This document shows positions 17,326-26,261 of a stretch of DNA of 32,123 nt, one piece after another. The DNA lies in contig CAMMQC010000019.1 of the NCBI GenBank assembly GCA_946498975.1, positions 1 to 32,123 of the forward strand, read 5' to 3'. Within the stretch, counting starts at the first letter, position 1. Each line of letters starts with the position of its first letter. The DNA comes from an uncultured Mycoplasmatota bacterium (GTDB taxonomy: Bacteria; Bacillota_I; Bacilli_A; RF39; UBA660). Under the pieces are notes generated by a model, which did not search any database, was not told where the DNA came from, and saw only the letters and a program-made list of their open reading frames with translations. The translations under genes were made by a program, and so were the position numbers.

Positions 17326-17809
17326 TTTTAAATATAGTGATGATAATAAAAGGTACCACACTCTAACTTATTATTACAAAAAGAAGTTCAATACTAAGGT
17401 CTGTAAAGTTAGTCTAAATGCTAACTTCACTTGTCCTAACATTGATGGTAAAGTTGGTTTTGGTGGTTGCATCTACTGTTCAAAACTAGGTAGTGGTGAC
17501 TATGCAGGTAATCCTAAAGAAAGTTTAATCGAACAGTTTGAAAAAGGAAAAAAAATTATGCAAAGAAAGTGGCCTAATGCTAAATTTATCGCTTATTTTC
17601 AAGCTAATACTAATACTTATGCACCTATAGAAAGATTAAAAGAATGTTTTGAACCATTTATAGAAAGAGATGATTGTATTGGATTATCTATCGCTACAAG
17701 AAGTGATTCTATTACAGATGAATGTTTAGATTATTTAGAAGACATTAATAAAAGAACTTTTCTTATCGTTGAACTAGGTTTACAAACAATCCATGAAAAA
17801 AACAAGTAA
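17315..17809 (+). CDS. radical SAM protein, N-terminal fragment
   Basis: Fragment of 164 residues with the radical SAM cluster-binding cysteines (about residues 40-56, with CIYC at the end) and the first barrel strands. The ATG overlaps the lipase stop. Out of frame after the A7 run at 17796-17802, it gains only NK before a stop. Confidence 0.8.
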   Translation: MENNFKYSDDNKRYHTLTYYYKKKFNTKVCKVSLNANFTCPNIDGKVGFGGCIYCSKLGSGDYAGNPKESLIEQFEKGKKIMQRKWPNAKFIAYFQANTNTYAPIERLKECFEPFIERDDCIGLSIATRSDSITDECLDYLEDINKRTFLIVELGLQTIHEKNK

Positions 17810-18275
17810 GCTTATTAACAGATGCTCAACTCTTGATAGTTTTGATAATATGGTAAAAAAACTAAAACAAAGAAATATCAATGTCGTCGCTCATATTATT
17901 AACGGCCTTCCTTATGAAACAGAAGATATGATGATAGAAACAGTTAAACATTTAAATGATTTAAATATAGATGGTATTAAAATACATATGCTAGGAATAT
18001 TAAAGGACACCCCTTTAGAAAAATATTATCAAAATAATAAATTTCATATTCTAACAAAAGAAGAATATGTTAATATAGTAGTTAAACAACTAGAATATTT
18101 AAATGAAGAAATAGTCATACACCGTCTAACAGAAGATCCTAATCCAAGCGATATAATAGAACCTACTTGGCTTACAAAAAAGTTTACAATTTTAAATGAA
18201 ATTGATAAAATAATGAGTACTAGAAATCTCTACCAAGGAGATAAAGTAAAGGAGAAAAAGAAAAATGAACAATAG
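17793..18275 (+). CDS. radical SAM protein, C-terminal fragment
   Basis: A 160-residue frame that opens with an ATG lying just before the A7 run but without a binding site of its own. It carries the later barrel strands (NVVAHIINGLPYET, IKIHML) and the family tail with HRLTEDP. On its own it lacks the iron-sulfur cysteines. Confidence 0.75.
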   Translation: MKKTSKLINRCSTLDSFDNMVKKLKQRNINVVAHIINGLPYETEDMMIETVKHLNDLNIDGIKIHMLGILKDTPLEKYYQNNKFHILTKEEYVNIVVKQLEYLNEEIVIHRLTEDPNPSDIIEPTWLTKKFTILNEIDKIMSTRNLYQGDKVKEKKKNEQ

Positions 18276-19116
18276 TTACAATTTATTAATGACAAGAAGA
18301 ATTAATATAATTAACCAAGATTTAAATGAAGAATATATAAGAAAATTTAATCTTAGTGTTGATACTATTAAAAGAAAGAAGAAAAGAAAATTAAATATTA
18401 AAGAATTAGATGAACTAAAAAATATCATTAAAGATTTACAAAAAATAACTAAAGATGAAAAGTTCCAAGACTACATATTAAGACATCTAAAAGTATTTCT
18501 AATATATGGTAATGTAAAACTAATAAATAGAAATGATATTATCTTAGAATTAACAAATGATAAAGAAACTTCTATACTATATATATCAATAGACAAAGAT
18601 AACGTTTCAGCTACTCTAAAAGGAAAAGATTATAGAGAAGAAACTAACTATAAAAAACTAGACAATAATGATTACTATACAACTTATAAAAGAACAGAAA
18701 CAAATATATATAAAAATAGAAATACAAGTCTACATGAGATTAACACTAATGAAGAATTCCATGGTTTTCATAATAACAAAGAAATAATAACTAGGCTTAT
18801 TTCTGAACATGATAATTATATAAAAGATAACACAACAGGAACAATAAGCAGAAAAGAATTTGGAGAAAACAATTATAAAGACGTAACTAATTACTATAGA
18901 AAAGATGGTTTTATTATAAGAAAACATAAAAAAAGATATAAAAATAAAAACATAGGTGAATTATTAAACTATAAAGAATATCAAATTAGTGAAGATTACA
19001 ATATAGATAATAAATATCTAAAGCAAGTTGGTCATTACAAAGATTTTGATAGAAAACTATATAATCCTTTCTTAAGAGGAAAATGTAAAGTTAAAACAAT
19101 TTATGAACAAAGTTAG
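18265..19116 (+). CDS. unknown lysine- and asparagine-rich protein
   Basis: A 283-residue basic protein, not recognised. The ATG overlaps the end of the radical SAM gene by 11 bases and has GGAG 10 bases upstream. Residues 1-70 look helical (KKKRKLNIKELDELKNIIKD), and about 85-283 are strand-rich with many Tyr, Asn and Lys. There is no signal peptide or membrane helix. It sits between a radical SAM gene and a lipoprotein in one operon; nothing else hints at a role. Confidence 0.7.
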   Translation: MNNSYNLLMTRRINIINQDLNEEYIRKFNLSVDTIKRKKKRKLNIKELDELKNIIKDLQKITKDEKFQDYILRHLKVFLIYGNVKLINRNDIILELTNDKETSILYISIDKDNVSATLKGKDYREETNYKKLDNNDYYTTYKRTETNIYKNRNTSLHEINTNEEFHGFHNNKEIITRLISEHDNYIKDNTTGTISRKEFGENNYKDVTNYYRKDGFIIRKHKKRYKNKNIGELLNYKEYQISEDYNIDNKYLKQVGHYKDFDRKLYNPFLRGKCKVKTIYEQS

Positions 19117-19126
19117 GTGATAATAG

Positions 19127-19747
19127 ATGAATATGGAAATTAAAAAAGCTTTAAAAAGACTAATAGCCTTGGGTTCACTATCTTTTGTTTTAGTAACAAC
19201 AGGATGTTCTAGCAAAGAAAATAATATTGAGTCAACTAACGAAATAACAACAGAAGTAGAAAACAATAACGAACAAGATAATGTTGAAAATAAAAATGAA
19301 GAACAATTTGATAATTTTGCAAGTGAAAGAGAAGAAATTGATAGTTTAATCTATACAGAAAACTTTGAAAAAGCAGATGAAATATGGGGAGACTATTTTG
19401 TTGATGCCATTGACTTTATATTTTATGGAAAAGAATATAAAGAGACTAAATTCGCTGATTTAAATCCTGAAGCACAGGCAAAGTGTATTGAAGAATTTAT
19501 TAATACTAAAAACAAAATAGAAAGCATAAATCCAAATTGGAAAGAAGATTTAGAAAGTATTAAGGGTGGTGCCAAAGAAGCATACTATGATATTCTAGAA
19601 AAAATTGAACAACTTATTGGAACAGAAAATTATAATAATATCGGAGACTTAATAAACAGTGGAATAGATGGCTTAAAAAATATAGGAAATGATGTAGGAG
19701 ATTCGCTTAATAATTGGTATCAAGGATATAAAAATAACCGTAAATAG
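19127..19747 (+). CDS. predicted lipoprotein, unknown function
   Basis: A 206-residue protein with a basic N-terminus, a hydrophobic stretch (about 12-23) and a lipobox-like VTTGC ending at C27, followed by a Glu/Asn-rich linker to about residue 65. The mature domain (about 70-206) appears helical. AGGTGAT precedes the ATG. Lipid attachment at C27 and exposure on the outer face of the membrane are inferred; the lipobox is imperfect (Thr at -3 and -2). It is the last gene of the lipase operon, ending in a hairpin terminator. Confidence 0.78.
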   Translation: MNMEIKKALKRLIALGSLSFVLVTTGCSSKENNIESTNEITTEVENNNEQDNVENKNEEQFDNFASEREEIDSLIYTENFEKADEIWGDYFVDAIDFIFYGKEYKETKFADLNPEAQAKCIEEFINTKNKIESINPNWKEDLESIKGGAKEAYYDILEKIEQLIGTENYNNIGDLINSGIDGLKNIGNDVGDSLNNWYQGYKNNRK

Positions 19748-19776
19748 TGAATTATGTAAAGTAATCACTATTTTTT
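19742..19776 (+). terminator. terminator after the lipoprotein gene
   Basis: AAATAGTGA (19742-19750) pairs with TCACTATTT (19765-19773), followed by T to 19776. The TAG stop lies inside the 5' arm. Confidence 0.8.
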
Positions 19777-19777
19777 C

Positions 19778-19806
19778 TTGTCAATTGACATTACTTAGAT
19801 TATAAT
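19778..19806 (+). promoter_or_regulatory. promoter of the Ig-like membrane protein gene
   Basis: TTGTCA (19778-19783), 17-base spacer, TATAAT (19801-19806), directly after the preceding terminator. Confidence 0.78.
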
Positions 19807-19832
19807 GGTTATAAGAGTAAAGGATGATATAT

Positions 19833-20546
19833 ATGGATAAACATGTTAGAATCATAACTGTAAGTGCTCTTTCCTTACTTGGAATTCTTTGTATTTCATC
19901 AGGAGTAATGTATAATTCATTGCAAGCAAATAATGTAGAAGAAAAAGTACTAGTTATAGTTGAACAAAAACAAGTAAGTAAAGAAAGCGATATTGACATA
20001 AAATTAAAAAATTTGACTATTGAAGTTAACACTCCTTTAAGTGTCAAGATAATTGACTATTTAGATAGTGCTGTTTCAGATGAAGTTCTTGCAAATCTAA
20101 AGCTTGATACAAGCAGTGTCAATGTTACTGAGCCTGGAACATACAATTACACAATTACATATAAAAAGAAGGTTTATCAAGGTATCATTGTTGTAAAAGA
20201 GAAAGAAGTAAATACAAATATTTTACAAAGTATAACTTTAAAAACTGTAAATATAAATGTAGGTACTGCCTTACCAACTGATGTAAGTAACTATGTAATA
20301 GAGCCACTTACTGATGATATAAAAGCTACTATGTTAATTGATCTTAGCAAAGTTAATGTAAACAAAGCAAGTAGTTATCAATATACAATTACCTACAATA
20401 ATAGCATTTATACTGGTACTATTGTGGTAACTGAAACACAACCTACTTTATCTACTGATATAGGAGAAAATACTAATACAAATCCATCACAATCTGAAGA
20501 ACAAACTCCTACTACAGAAAGTGAAAATAATACTCAAACTAATTAA
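19833..20546 (+). CDS. membrane-anchored protein with two Ig-like repeats
   Basis: A 237-residue protein. The start at 19833 is chosen because AAAGGATGAT is properly spaced; the ATG three codons earlier abuts it. A membrane helix or uncleaved signal covers about 6-27. Two homologous repeats follow (about 57-124 and 136-203), each with LK..(T/N)I.V.T.L, a central VNV..(P/A)..Y.YTITY and ending Y.G.IVV; these look like bacterial Ig-like domains. The tail (205-237) is a Thr/Glu/Asn/Ser-rich linker without sorting signal or second membrane helix. Single-gene transcript between its own promoter and terminator. A short surface adhesin or spacer protein is inferred. Confidence 0.8.
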   Translation: MDKHVRIITVSALSLLGILCISSGVMYNSLQANNVEEKVLVIVEQKQVSKESDIDIKLKNLTIEVNTPLSVKIIDYLDSAVSDEVLANLKLDTSSVNVTEPGTYNYTITYKKKVYQGIIVVKEKEVNTNILQSITLKTVNINVGTALPTDVSNYVIEPLTDDIKATMLIDLSKVNVNKASSYQYTITYNNSIYTGTIVVTETQPTLSTDIGENTNTNPSQSEEQTPTTESENNTQTN

Positions 20547-20570
20547 AACTTCCACAAAGGGAAGTTTTTT
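20545..20570. terminator. bidirectional terminator between the Ig-like protein gene and corA
   Basis: AAAACTTCC (20545-20553) pairs with GGAAGTTTT (20560-20568), loop ACAAAG, with T to 20571 on the plus strand. It overlaps the stop of the plus-strand gene and abuts the corA stop. Confidence 0.82.
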
Positions 20571-21514
20571 TATAACATATTTTTCTTCTTTAAAATAAGA
20601 GCAACTATAAGTGATAAGAGTAGTGATAATAAAAGTAGTAAAACAAAAGCATAAGGATTATCAGCAAACTTACCAAAAGTAACATTCATTCCCATAAAAG
20701 AAGCTACCATTGTAGGAATAGAAAAGACAATTGTAATACCTGCTAAGAACTTCATAATAGTATTAAGATTATTAGATATAATAGTAGCAACAGTATCAGT
20801 AGTACTAGATAAAATACCTCTATATAAATCAGCCATCTCTATCGCTTGGTTATTTTCAATAATTGCATCCTCAAGTAAATCTTCATCTTCTTCATATAAC
20901 TCTATTACATTACCTTTTAATATCTTATCAAGTACAACTCCATTACTCTTTAAAGCTGTAATAATATAAGTCAAACTATTTTCAATAGAAAGTAAATTTA
21001 ATAATTCTTGATTTTTAGTAGCATTTAAAATATTAGATTCTGCTATCTCTATTTTATTATCTATTTCTCTTAACATCTTTAAATAAAGTAAAGCAAGTTT
21101 ATAAATCATTTGAATAATAAATCTACTTTTCTTATAAGTATAAAACTCTTTAACCTTACCTTTAGTAAACTCATCAATAATACTATATTTTTGCAAACAA
21201 ACTGTAACAATATAATCATTTCTAACAACAAGAATACCTATAGGAAGTGTTGTAATAGTTTTAATATTATTTTTAGTCTCATAAACAGGCACATCTAAAA
21301 GAAGCATCTTAACCCCATCTTCTTCATCAATACGAGGTTTCTCATCATCATCAATTATACTCATAATAAAGTTTTTCTTAATACCAAGAGCATTAACAAC
21401 ATTATCTATTTCTGTTTCCGTAGGATTAACTAAATTAACCCAACTACCAACTTCATAGGTATCTATTCTACTAAATTCCCCACTAGTAACATCAGTATTA
21501 TAAATTCTTAACAC
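20570..21514 (-). CDS. corA: CorA-family divalent cation transporter
   Basis: A 314-residue inner-membrane channel/transporter, normally homopentameric, for Mg2+ (or Co2+/Ni2+). The cytosolic N-terminal alpha/beta domain (1-245) includes KPRIDEEDG. Two C-terminal membrane helices follow; the first ends in the selectivity motif GMN (in FMGMNVTFG), the second is a long leucine-rich helix ending KKKNML. Length is normal. It follows the metallopeptidase gene by 24 bases and is the last gene of the fhs operon. Confidence 0.95.
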   Translation of the reverse strand: MLRIYNTDVTSGEFSRIDTYEVGSWVNLVNPTETEIDNVVNALGIKKNFIMSIIDDDEKPRIDEEDGVKMLLLDVPVYETKNNIKTITTLPIGILVVRNDYIVTVCLQKYSIIDEFTKGKVKEFYTYKKSRFIIQMIYKLALLYLKMLREIDNKIEIAESNILNATKNQELLNLLSIENSLTYIITALKSNGVVLDKILKGNVIELYEEDEDLLEDAIIENNQAIEMADLYRGILSSTTDTVATIISNNLNTIMKFLAGITIVFSIPTMVASFMGMNVTFGKFADNPYAFVLLLLLSLLLSLIVALILKKKNML

Positions 21515-21538
21515 AAAAAATCACTCCCTTTAATATTT

Positions 21539-22750
21539 CTAACTTGCTTTAGTATCCCCCATATCTTTAGCTTTCTCTCTATCATTAGCATTCTTAATCA
21601 AAGTTAAATAAAGCTCATCCAACTTCGCATTATCATTTTGGAAAAGCAACTCATCAACAAGTTCCATCTCACTTTTGTACACAACATAACCATCCTCTAC
21701 CTTAAATTCATATCTTAAGCCAGGAAAAAGTTCAAACAAATCAGGCCTATCTTTAATAAAGTCTGCAAACAAATCATTAATATTAACGAATTCTCCATCT
21801 AATTGTCTTAACGGATCACCTAAACTCTCCAAATCATGATATACAATTCCTGAACAAACCTGTGCATCAACTTCATCAACTTCAAGCCCCAATGAGTTTA
21901 AATATTTTTTGGTATTATCATAAGAAAATGCATCAGCCGATATTTCTTCTATATTTTTAATATAATTAGAATTTTCATCATATAAAGAAGATCTATTATA
22001 ATGCGTAATCAGTATTTCTTCTTTTAAAGACAAAAGATCTATATAATTATTAATTATCCCATTAGCTTTACAATACCATTTATAAGCATGATAGAGTTCA
22101 TGAAATAAGAAATAAGCAATTGCAGAAGAACCATTATTATAAAAACTATCAAAATCTATTTCATTAAGTCTCAATCTATCTTTAAAAAAATCTCCGTGTA
22201 CTTTATCCCCAAGATCTACAATAGAAAAATCGACTTTCATATTTAAAACATTAACATATGCTAAAACAAAATGAGAAAGAACTTTCTCTATTAACTCCTT
22301 ACTAAGAGTATTTTTCTTTAAAATAACATCTTTAATAATTCTATTTCTCAAATTTCCATCAATATTTGAAAAGAAATCGTTACTAAAAATAATCTCTAAA
22401 AGCTTAACATCTTCTTCATTATAAGAAGGAGAACTAGCTAATCTGTGTACTACCTCATCTACTTTAGTAGCAAAATTTAACCTATTCAATAATTCATCAA
22501 AAACTTTTGTATTCTTAGCAAGATCAAATAAATATAATGAAAGTTCTTCATCAATATCATTTTCATTTAAAGAAGATATTATAGATACGATATTTTCATA
22601 ACTTCTCTTTAACTCTTCACTAAAACTACCACAATATTCACAAGTAAATGTTTGAAAATTATAAGTACCATTACAGTTTGAACAATTAATGTTTTTACAA
22701 AAAACATTTATACTATTAATTAAAATCTCTTTGTAATTCTGATTTAACAT
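21539..22750 (-). CDS. zinc-ribbon protein with HExxH metallopeptidase motif
   Basis: A 403-residue protein without signal peptide. An N-terminal zinc ribbon has CSNC (23-26) and CEYC (37-40). Helical segments cover 45-170. The putative peptidase core contains HELYH (217-221) in the strand-helix context AYFLFHELYHAYKW, and EEISADAF at 268-275 could supply the third zinc ligand (E269). No known family is clear to me. The start at 22750 has AAGGAG 7 bases upstream, inside the overlapping 51-residue ORF. It is located between fhs and corA in one operon. A cytosolic zinc protease, or a toxin-like or maintenance enzyme, is possible. Confidence 0.78.
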   Translation of the reverse strand: MLNQNYKEILINSINVFCKNINCSNCNGTYNFQTFTCEYCGSFSEELKRSYENIVSIISSLNENDIDEELSLYLFDLAKNTKVFDELLNRLNFATKVDEVVHRLASSPSYNEEDVKLLEIIFSNDFFSNIDGNLRNRIIKDVILKKNTLSKELIEKVLSHFVLAYVNVLNMKVDFSIVDLGDKVHGDFFKDRLRLNEIDFDSFYNNGSSAIAYFLFHELYHAYKWYCKANGIINNYIDLLSLKEEILITHYNRSSLYDENSNYIKNIEEISADAFSYDNTKKYLNSLGLEVDEVDAQVCSGIVYHDLESLGDPLRQLDGEFVNINDLFADFIKDRPDLFELFPGLRYEFKVEDGYVVYKSEMELVDELLFQNDNAKLDELYLTLIKNANDREKAKDMGDTKAS

Positions 22751-22871
22751 CTAATAACTCCTTATATTTCTTTATTTGATATAAAATTAATAATTTCTTT
22801 TCTTCATCTTTTTCTTTAACATATAATTGTTCTAGCACTTTAATCTTCTCCTCTATACTCATATTATCCAT
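22716..22871 (-). CDS. 51-residue coiled-coil protein
   Basis: A short frame opening MDNMSIEEKIKVLEQLY, charged and helical with leucine/isoleucine heptads, no cysteines and no membrane segment. Its ATG overlaps the fhs stop as TGATG, and its end overlaps the metallopeptidase start by 35 bases, so it fills the gap exactly; GGGGGTG upstream may act as binding site. Tight coupling to both neighbours supports a real gene, perhaps a partner of the metallopeptidase. No homology recognised. Confidence 0.62.
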   Translation of the reverse strand: MDNMSIEEKIKVLEQLYVKEKDEEKKLLILYQIKKYKELLDVKSELQRDFN

Positions 22872-24466
22872 CAAAACACCCCCATTATCTCTTCATCTAC
22901 TAAATCCATATTTTCATAATTAGGCTTCTTAGGAAGTCCTGGCATTGTATAAATCTTACCAGAAAGTACGGTAATAAAACCTGCTCCTCTATTTATAATT
23001 AAATCTCTTACATGAAGTATATTATCTTTAGGATAACCTAGCAGTTTAGGATTATCACTTATCGAATATTGTGTTTTCGCTACACAAATTGGAAGATGAG
23101 ATAGACCTAATTTATCTATAAGTTTTAACTTTTCCTCCGCTACATCACTATACTCTACATAATTAGAGTTATAAACAATTTTATTAAGCTTACTAATTTT
23201 ATCTCTTATACTATCACTTTTATCAATAATCGGTTTAAAGTTATTAGATAATTCAGAAGACTTAATAACTGTCTTAGCAAGGTCTATCGCTCCTTCTCCT
23301 CCCTTACTATAAGCATTACTAACTTCGCAAGAATAACCTAAATTACTAACATAGTCTTTTACATAATTAATATCTTCTAAACTATCATCACTAAATTTAT
23401 TAATACAAACAACAACAGGTACATTATAGTTCTTTAAATGATTAAGATGGGCATCTATATTGCATATACCTTTTTCCAATAAATCATTACCATTATATTT
23501 CAAAGCTCTAACAGTAACCACTAAAACGATAGTAGAAGGAGTAATAGAAGCGGTAGGACAAACTATATCAAGAAACTTTTCAGCTCCTAAATCACTACCA
23601 AAACCTGCTTCTGTAATAACATAATCAGATAAACTTCTAGCAAACTTAATAGAAGTAACACTACTACAACCATGAGCAATATTTGCAAAAGGTCCCCCAT
23701 GAATAATAGCAGGTGTTCCTTCTAGAGTCTGTACCAAATTAGGTTTAAAAGCATTGCTTAACAAAACAGTTAAAGCCCCTTCTAATTTTAAATCATGAAC
23801 ATAAATAGGTTCATTTTTACTATTAAAACCAACTATTATCTTAGATAACCTTTTCTTTAAATCATCTATATCAGTAGCAAGACAAAATAAAGCCATAACC
23901 TCACTTGCAGAAGTTATATTAAAGTGATCTATATATTCACCACTCTTACACTCTAACTTAACATCTCTTAAACTTCTATCATTAACATCTAAACAACGAT
24001 TAAAGGTTACTTTCTTAATATCTAGACTATTCCCTTGCTCTATATGATTATAAATCGCCGCACTAATTAAATTATTAGCAGAAGTTATCGCATGAAAATC
24101 CCCTGTAAAATGCAAATTAATATCTTCCATCGGAACAACTTGACTAAAACCACCACCTGTCGCTCCTCCTTTAACACCAAAAACTGGTCCTAAAGAAGGC
24201 TCTCTTAAAGCAAGACATACATTTTTATTAAGCTTATTAAAAGCATCTGCAAGTCCAATACTAACAGTAGTCTTACCTTCCCCATAAGGAGTAGGATTAA
24301 TCGCTGTTACCAAGATAACTTTACCATTTTTATCTCCCTTATCTTTAACAATCTTAGCTTTACTCTTACCATACATTTCTATGCCATCTAAAGAAAGATT
24401 AAGTTTACTTGCAATATTACTAATATCTTTTAGCTTTATACTATGAGCGATTTCTAAATCAGTCAT
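22871..24466 (-). CDS. fhs: formate-tetrahydrofolate ligase
   Basis: A 531-residue enzyme that makes 10-formyl-tetrahydrofolate from formate, THF and ATP. The P-loop TPYGEGKTT is at 59-67; REPSLGPVFGVKGGATGGG, PMEDINLHFTGDFHA and HGGPFANIAHG are family hallmarks. Slightly shorter than the usual 556. The ATG at 24466 is chosen with GGAGG 7 bases upstream. A TATAAT at 24496-24491 (minus) may be its -10; no good -35 is seen. It is the first gene of the fhs - small ORF - metallopeptidase - corA operon and supplies one-carbon units for purines and initiator tRNA. Confidence 0.98.
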   Translation of the reverse strand: MTDLEIAHSIKLKDISNIASKLNLSLDGIEMYGKSKAKIVKDKGDKNGKVILVTAINPTPYGEGKTTVSIGLADAFNKLNKNVCLALREPSLGPVFGVKGGATGGGFSQVVPMEDINLHFTGDFHAITSANNLISAAIYNHIEQGNSLDIKKVTFNRCLDVNDRSLRDVKLECKSGEYIDHFNITSASEVMALFCLATDIDDLKKRLSKIIVGFNSKNEPIYVHDLKLEGALTVLLSNAFKPNLVQTLEGTPAIIHGGPFANIAHGCSSVTSIKFARSLSDYVITEAGFGSDLGAEKFLDIVCPTASITPSTIVLVVTVRALKYNGNDLLEKGICNIDAHLNHLKNYNVPVVVCINKFSDDSLEDINYVKDYVSNLGYSCEVSNAYSKGGEGAIDLAKTVIKSSELSNNFKPIIDKSDSIRDKISKLNKIVYNSNYVEYSDVAEEKLKLIDKLGLSHLPICVAKTQYSISDNPKLLGYPKDNILHVRDLIINRGAGFITVLSGKIYTMPGLPKKPNYENMDLVDEEIMGVF

Positions 24467-24510
24467 CAAATCACCTCCAAAACTACTCTTATTATATGCT
24501 AAAACTAAAG

Positions 24511-24535
24511 AAAAAACTAGTCTAAAATAAGACTA
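24511..24535 (-). terminator. terminator of tmk
   Basis: On the minus strand TAGTCT (24535-24530) pairs with AGACTA (24523-24518), loop TATTTT, then G and six T (24516-24511). The tmk stop lies in the stem. Confidence 0.8.
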
Positions 24536-25195
24536 ATTAATAATCTCCTCCACTATAGAATAAACCTCACTACTTATATCATCAATACTACGTAAGACTC
24601 CATCTTTACTACATTCTATTACTTTAAAGTTATACTTATCTGCAACGTATAAACTATTATCATAAACTTTATCTAAAAAAACAGTATCTTTCTCATTAAT
24701 ATCTCCATCAATTCCATCATAGTCTCTATTTTTTCTAAGATTATTAGCAAAGTCTTTATCTAATTTTAAAAAGATAACTAAATCAGGTTTCTTAAGACCA
24801 AGTCTATTATATTCATAATCAGTTATATAGTCTAAAAACTCATCCTTTTTTTCTCGCTCAAATAAAGAACCTTGATAAATTAAATTAGATGTTGTATATC
24901 TATCTAATAAAACTATTTTCCCACTATCTAAAACTTCTTTTAATTCATTATGATAAGCATAGAATCTATCCACAGCATAAAAACTACTAATTGCATAAGG
25001 ACCAATATCATCTCTCTTACCTAAATTTCCTTTTAAATATTCTTCAACTAAAGAAGCCCCAACACTACCATAACTAGGAAAATGATGATAAACTACTTCC
25101 TTTCCAGATTCAACTAATTTATTATATAATTCTTTAATCTGTGTAGTTTTACCTACTCCATCACTAACACCTTCAATTACAATTAATTTACCCAT
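24533..25195 (-). CDS. tmk: thymidylate kinase
   Basis: A 220-residue dTMP kinase that forms dTDP. The start at 25195 (MGKLIVIEG) has GGAGG 7 bases upstream; a longer frame has none. The P-loop is GVSDGVGKTT (9-18), where the usual form is GxDGSGKTT; the DRY motif appears as LLDRYTTSNLIYQGS with the usual spacing, and PDLVIFLKLD is the base-binding strand. The LID region NRDYDGIDGDIN is acidic, unlike the Arg-rich LID of E. coli-type enzymes. It follows the membrane-anchored protein by 21 bases and ends at a hairpin terminator. Confidence 0.95.
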   Translation of the reverse strand: MGKLIVIEGVSDGVGKTTQIKELYNKLVESGKEVVYHHFPSYGSVGASLVEEYLKGNLGKRDDIGPYAISSFYAVDRFYAYHNELKEVLDSGKIVLLDRYTTSNLIYQGSLFEREKKDEFLDYITDYEYNRLGLKKPDLVIFLKLDKDFANNLRKNRDYDGIDGDINEKDTVFLDKVYDNSLYVADKYNFKVIECSKDGVLRSIDDISSEVYSIVEEIIN

Positions 25196-25216
25196 ATCAT
25201 AACCTCCATACATTAA

Positions 25217-26002
25217 CTAATTAACAAAATCTCCTATTATCTCATTAGTAGTCAATTCTCCTTTACGAGAATTATATCTAACTACTAATTTATTATAATA
25301 ATTATTATCTATACTCATTAATAATTTTCTATCAGTATAATTATTATTTTGATAAGTCTTTGCTATCTGCTGATACTCTTCATTATTAGCATAATAAATT
25401 TCAAGGATTATATTAAGATTAGAAAGTTCTTCTAAATCAAGAAGTTGTTTAACTTTACTTGCTTCAACACTCTCATCAATACTTTCAGTATTTACAAGAA
25501 TAACCGTTGTAAAACTCATACTTTCTGTTTCTATTATATCTAAAGGACTACTATCAACAGACCAATCTTTACTAGGAACATCATTAATAAAACTAATAGA
25601 AAACTCTTGCATATTTTCATTCCAATTACTATTAATTATTGGTTCAAGTTTTTCTTTCAAATAATCTTCAACTATAAATCTTATTCCACTATCTCTACAT
25701 TCGCCAGTTTCTACATTAATTTCAACTATATTGTCATATGGATTATAATAATGAGCACTAAAATCACCATTATCTGTTCTAGAAGGCAAACTAACATCAT
25801 AAGAAACATCATACTTTTCTAAAAGAAACTTCTCCATTTCTTCTCTAGCTTGCTCTTTACTAGTTATAACAACATCTCTAATATTAGAACTATCTAAAGA
25901 ATTATCAGACTCACCAGGCCATAACATAATGATAATAATAAATACTATAACGAAAGTACCAAAATAACTAACCCCCTTTAAAATCTTATTTTCTTTTTTC
26001 AT
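25217..26002 (-). CDS. membrane-anchored protein of unknown function
   Basis: A 261-residue protein with a basic N-terminus (MKKENKILKG), one membrane helix (about 11-29) and an outside domain. Start at 26002 with AAGG 9 bases upstream. Residues 45-65 are helical, and the rest (70-261) alternates strands and helices. It has one cysteine (in ETGECRDSG) and no catalytic motif I can name. It is co-transcribed with tmk by spacing, but a functional link is doubtful. Confidence 0.75.
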   Translation of the reverse strand: MKKENKILKGVSYFGTFVIVFIIIIMLWPGESDNSLDSSNIRDVVITSKEQAREEMEKFLLEKYDVSYDVSLPSRTDNGDFSAHYYNPYDNIVEINVETGECRDSGIRFIVEDYLKEKLEPIINSNWNENMQEFSISFINDVPSKDWSVDSSPLDIIETESMSFTTVILVNTESIDESVEASKVKQLLDLEELSNLNIILEIYYANNEEYQQIAKTYQNNNYTDRKLLMSIDNNYYNKLVVRYNSRKGELTTNEIIGDFVN

Positions 26003-26261
26003 AAACACTCACCTTAATTAAATAATAGTTTATAAAGGTTAAAAAAAGCAATAAAACTATCAAAAAAATACATAATTTTACAAAAAAATAAAATTTATAT
26101 GAATTTTTAAAATTCGAAGAAATTTACCCTTCAAAATACAAAATTGCTCTAGAGAAAATTAAAAATTGAGACTAAAAAGTCCTTGAATTTTAAAAATTGC
26201 CTATTTGCAACAAAAAAACAATCATGTTAGAGTAAGCCTCGTTAAGAAAAAGGAGGAATTT
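26003..26261. other. A+T-rich divergent intergenic region
   Basis: A 259-base region between the unknown membrane protein and the adhesin. It has two near-palindromic A+T-rich copies: TGAATTTTTAAAATT at 26100 and TGAATTTTAAAAATT at 26184. Both directions need a promoter here; a candidate for the minus gene is TATTAT near 26020, and for the plus gene TTGCAA near 26196 with TAGAGT about 17 bases later. Neither is strong. AGGAGG precedes the adhesin start. Confidence 0.4.

Larger units (their letters stand above)
17315..18275 (+). pseudogene. TIGR01212-family radical SAM protein (YtqA-like), split by a single-base frameshift
   Basis: Two overlapping frames (17315-17809 and 17793-18275) together encode one protein of about 320 residues, the normal family length. 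The first part carries the iron-sulfur cysteines in TCPNIDGKVGFGGCIYCS and ends ...GLQTIHEKNK; the second begins KTSKLINRC. The A7 run at 17796-17802 makes the break: with six A the text reads HEKTSKLIN, as in intact homologues. The rest of both halves is well preserved, so the event is recent, or the reading is rescued by slippage on the A-run, or it is a sequencing error. Family members are Elp3-related radical SAM enzymes, substrate not firmly known. Confidence 0.88.

Noticed and set aside
19781-20047. Minus-strand frame opposite the Ig-like protein gene
   Set aside because: The plus strand has promoter, binding site, membrane helix and repeats; the minus frame has none.
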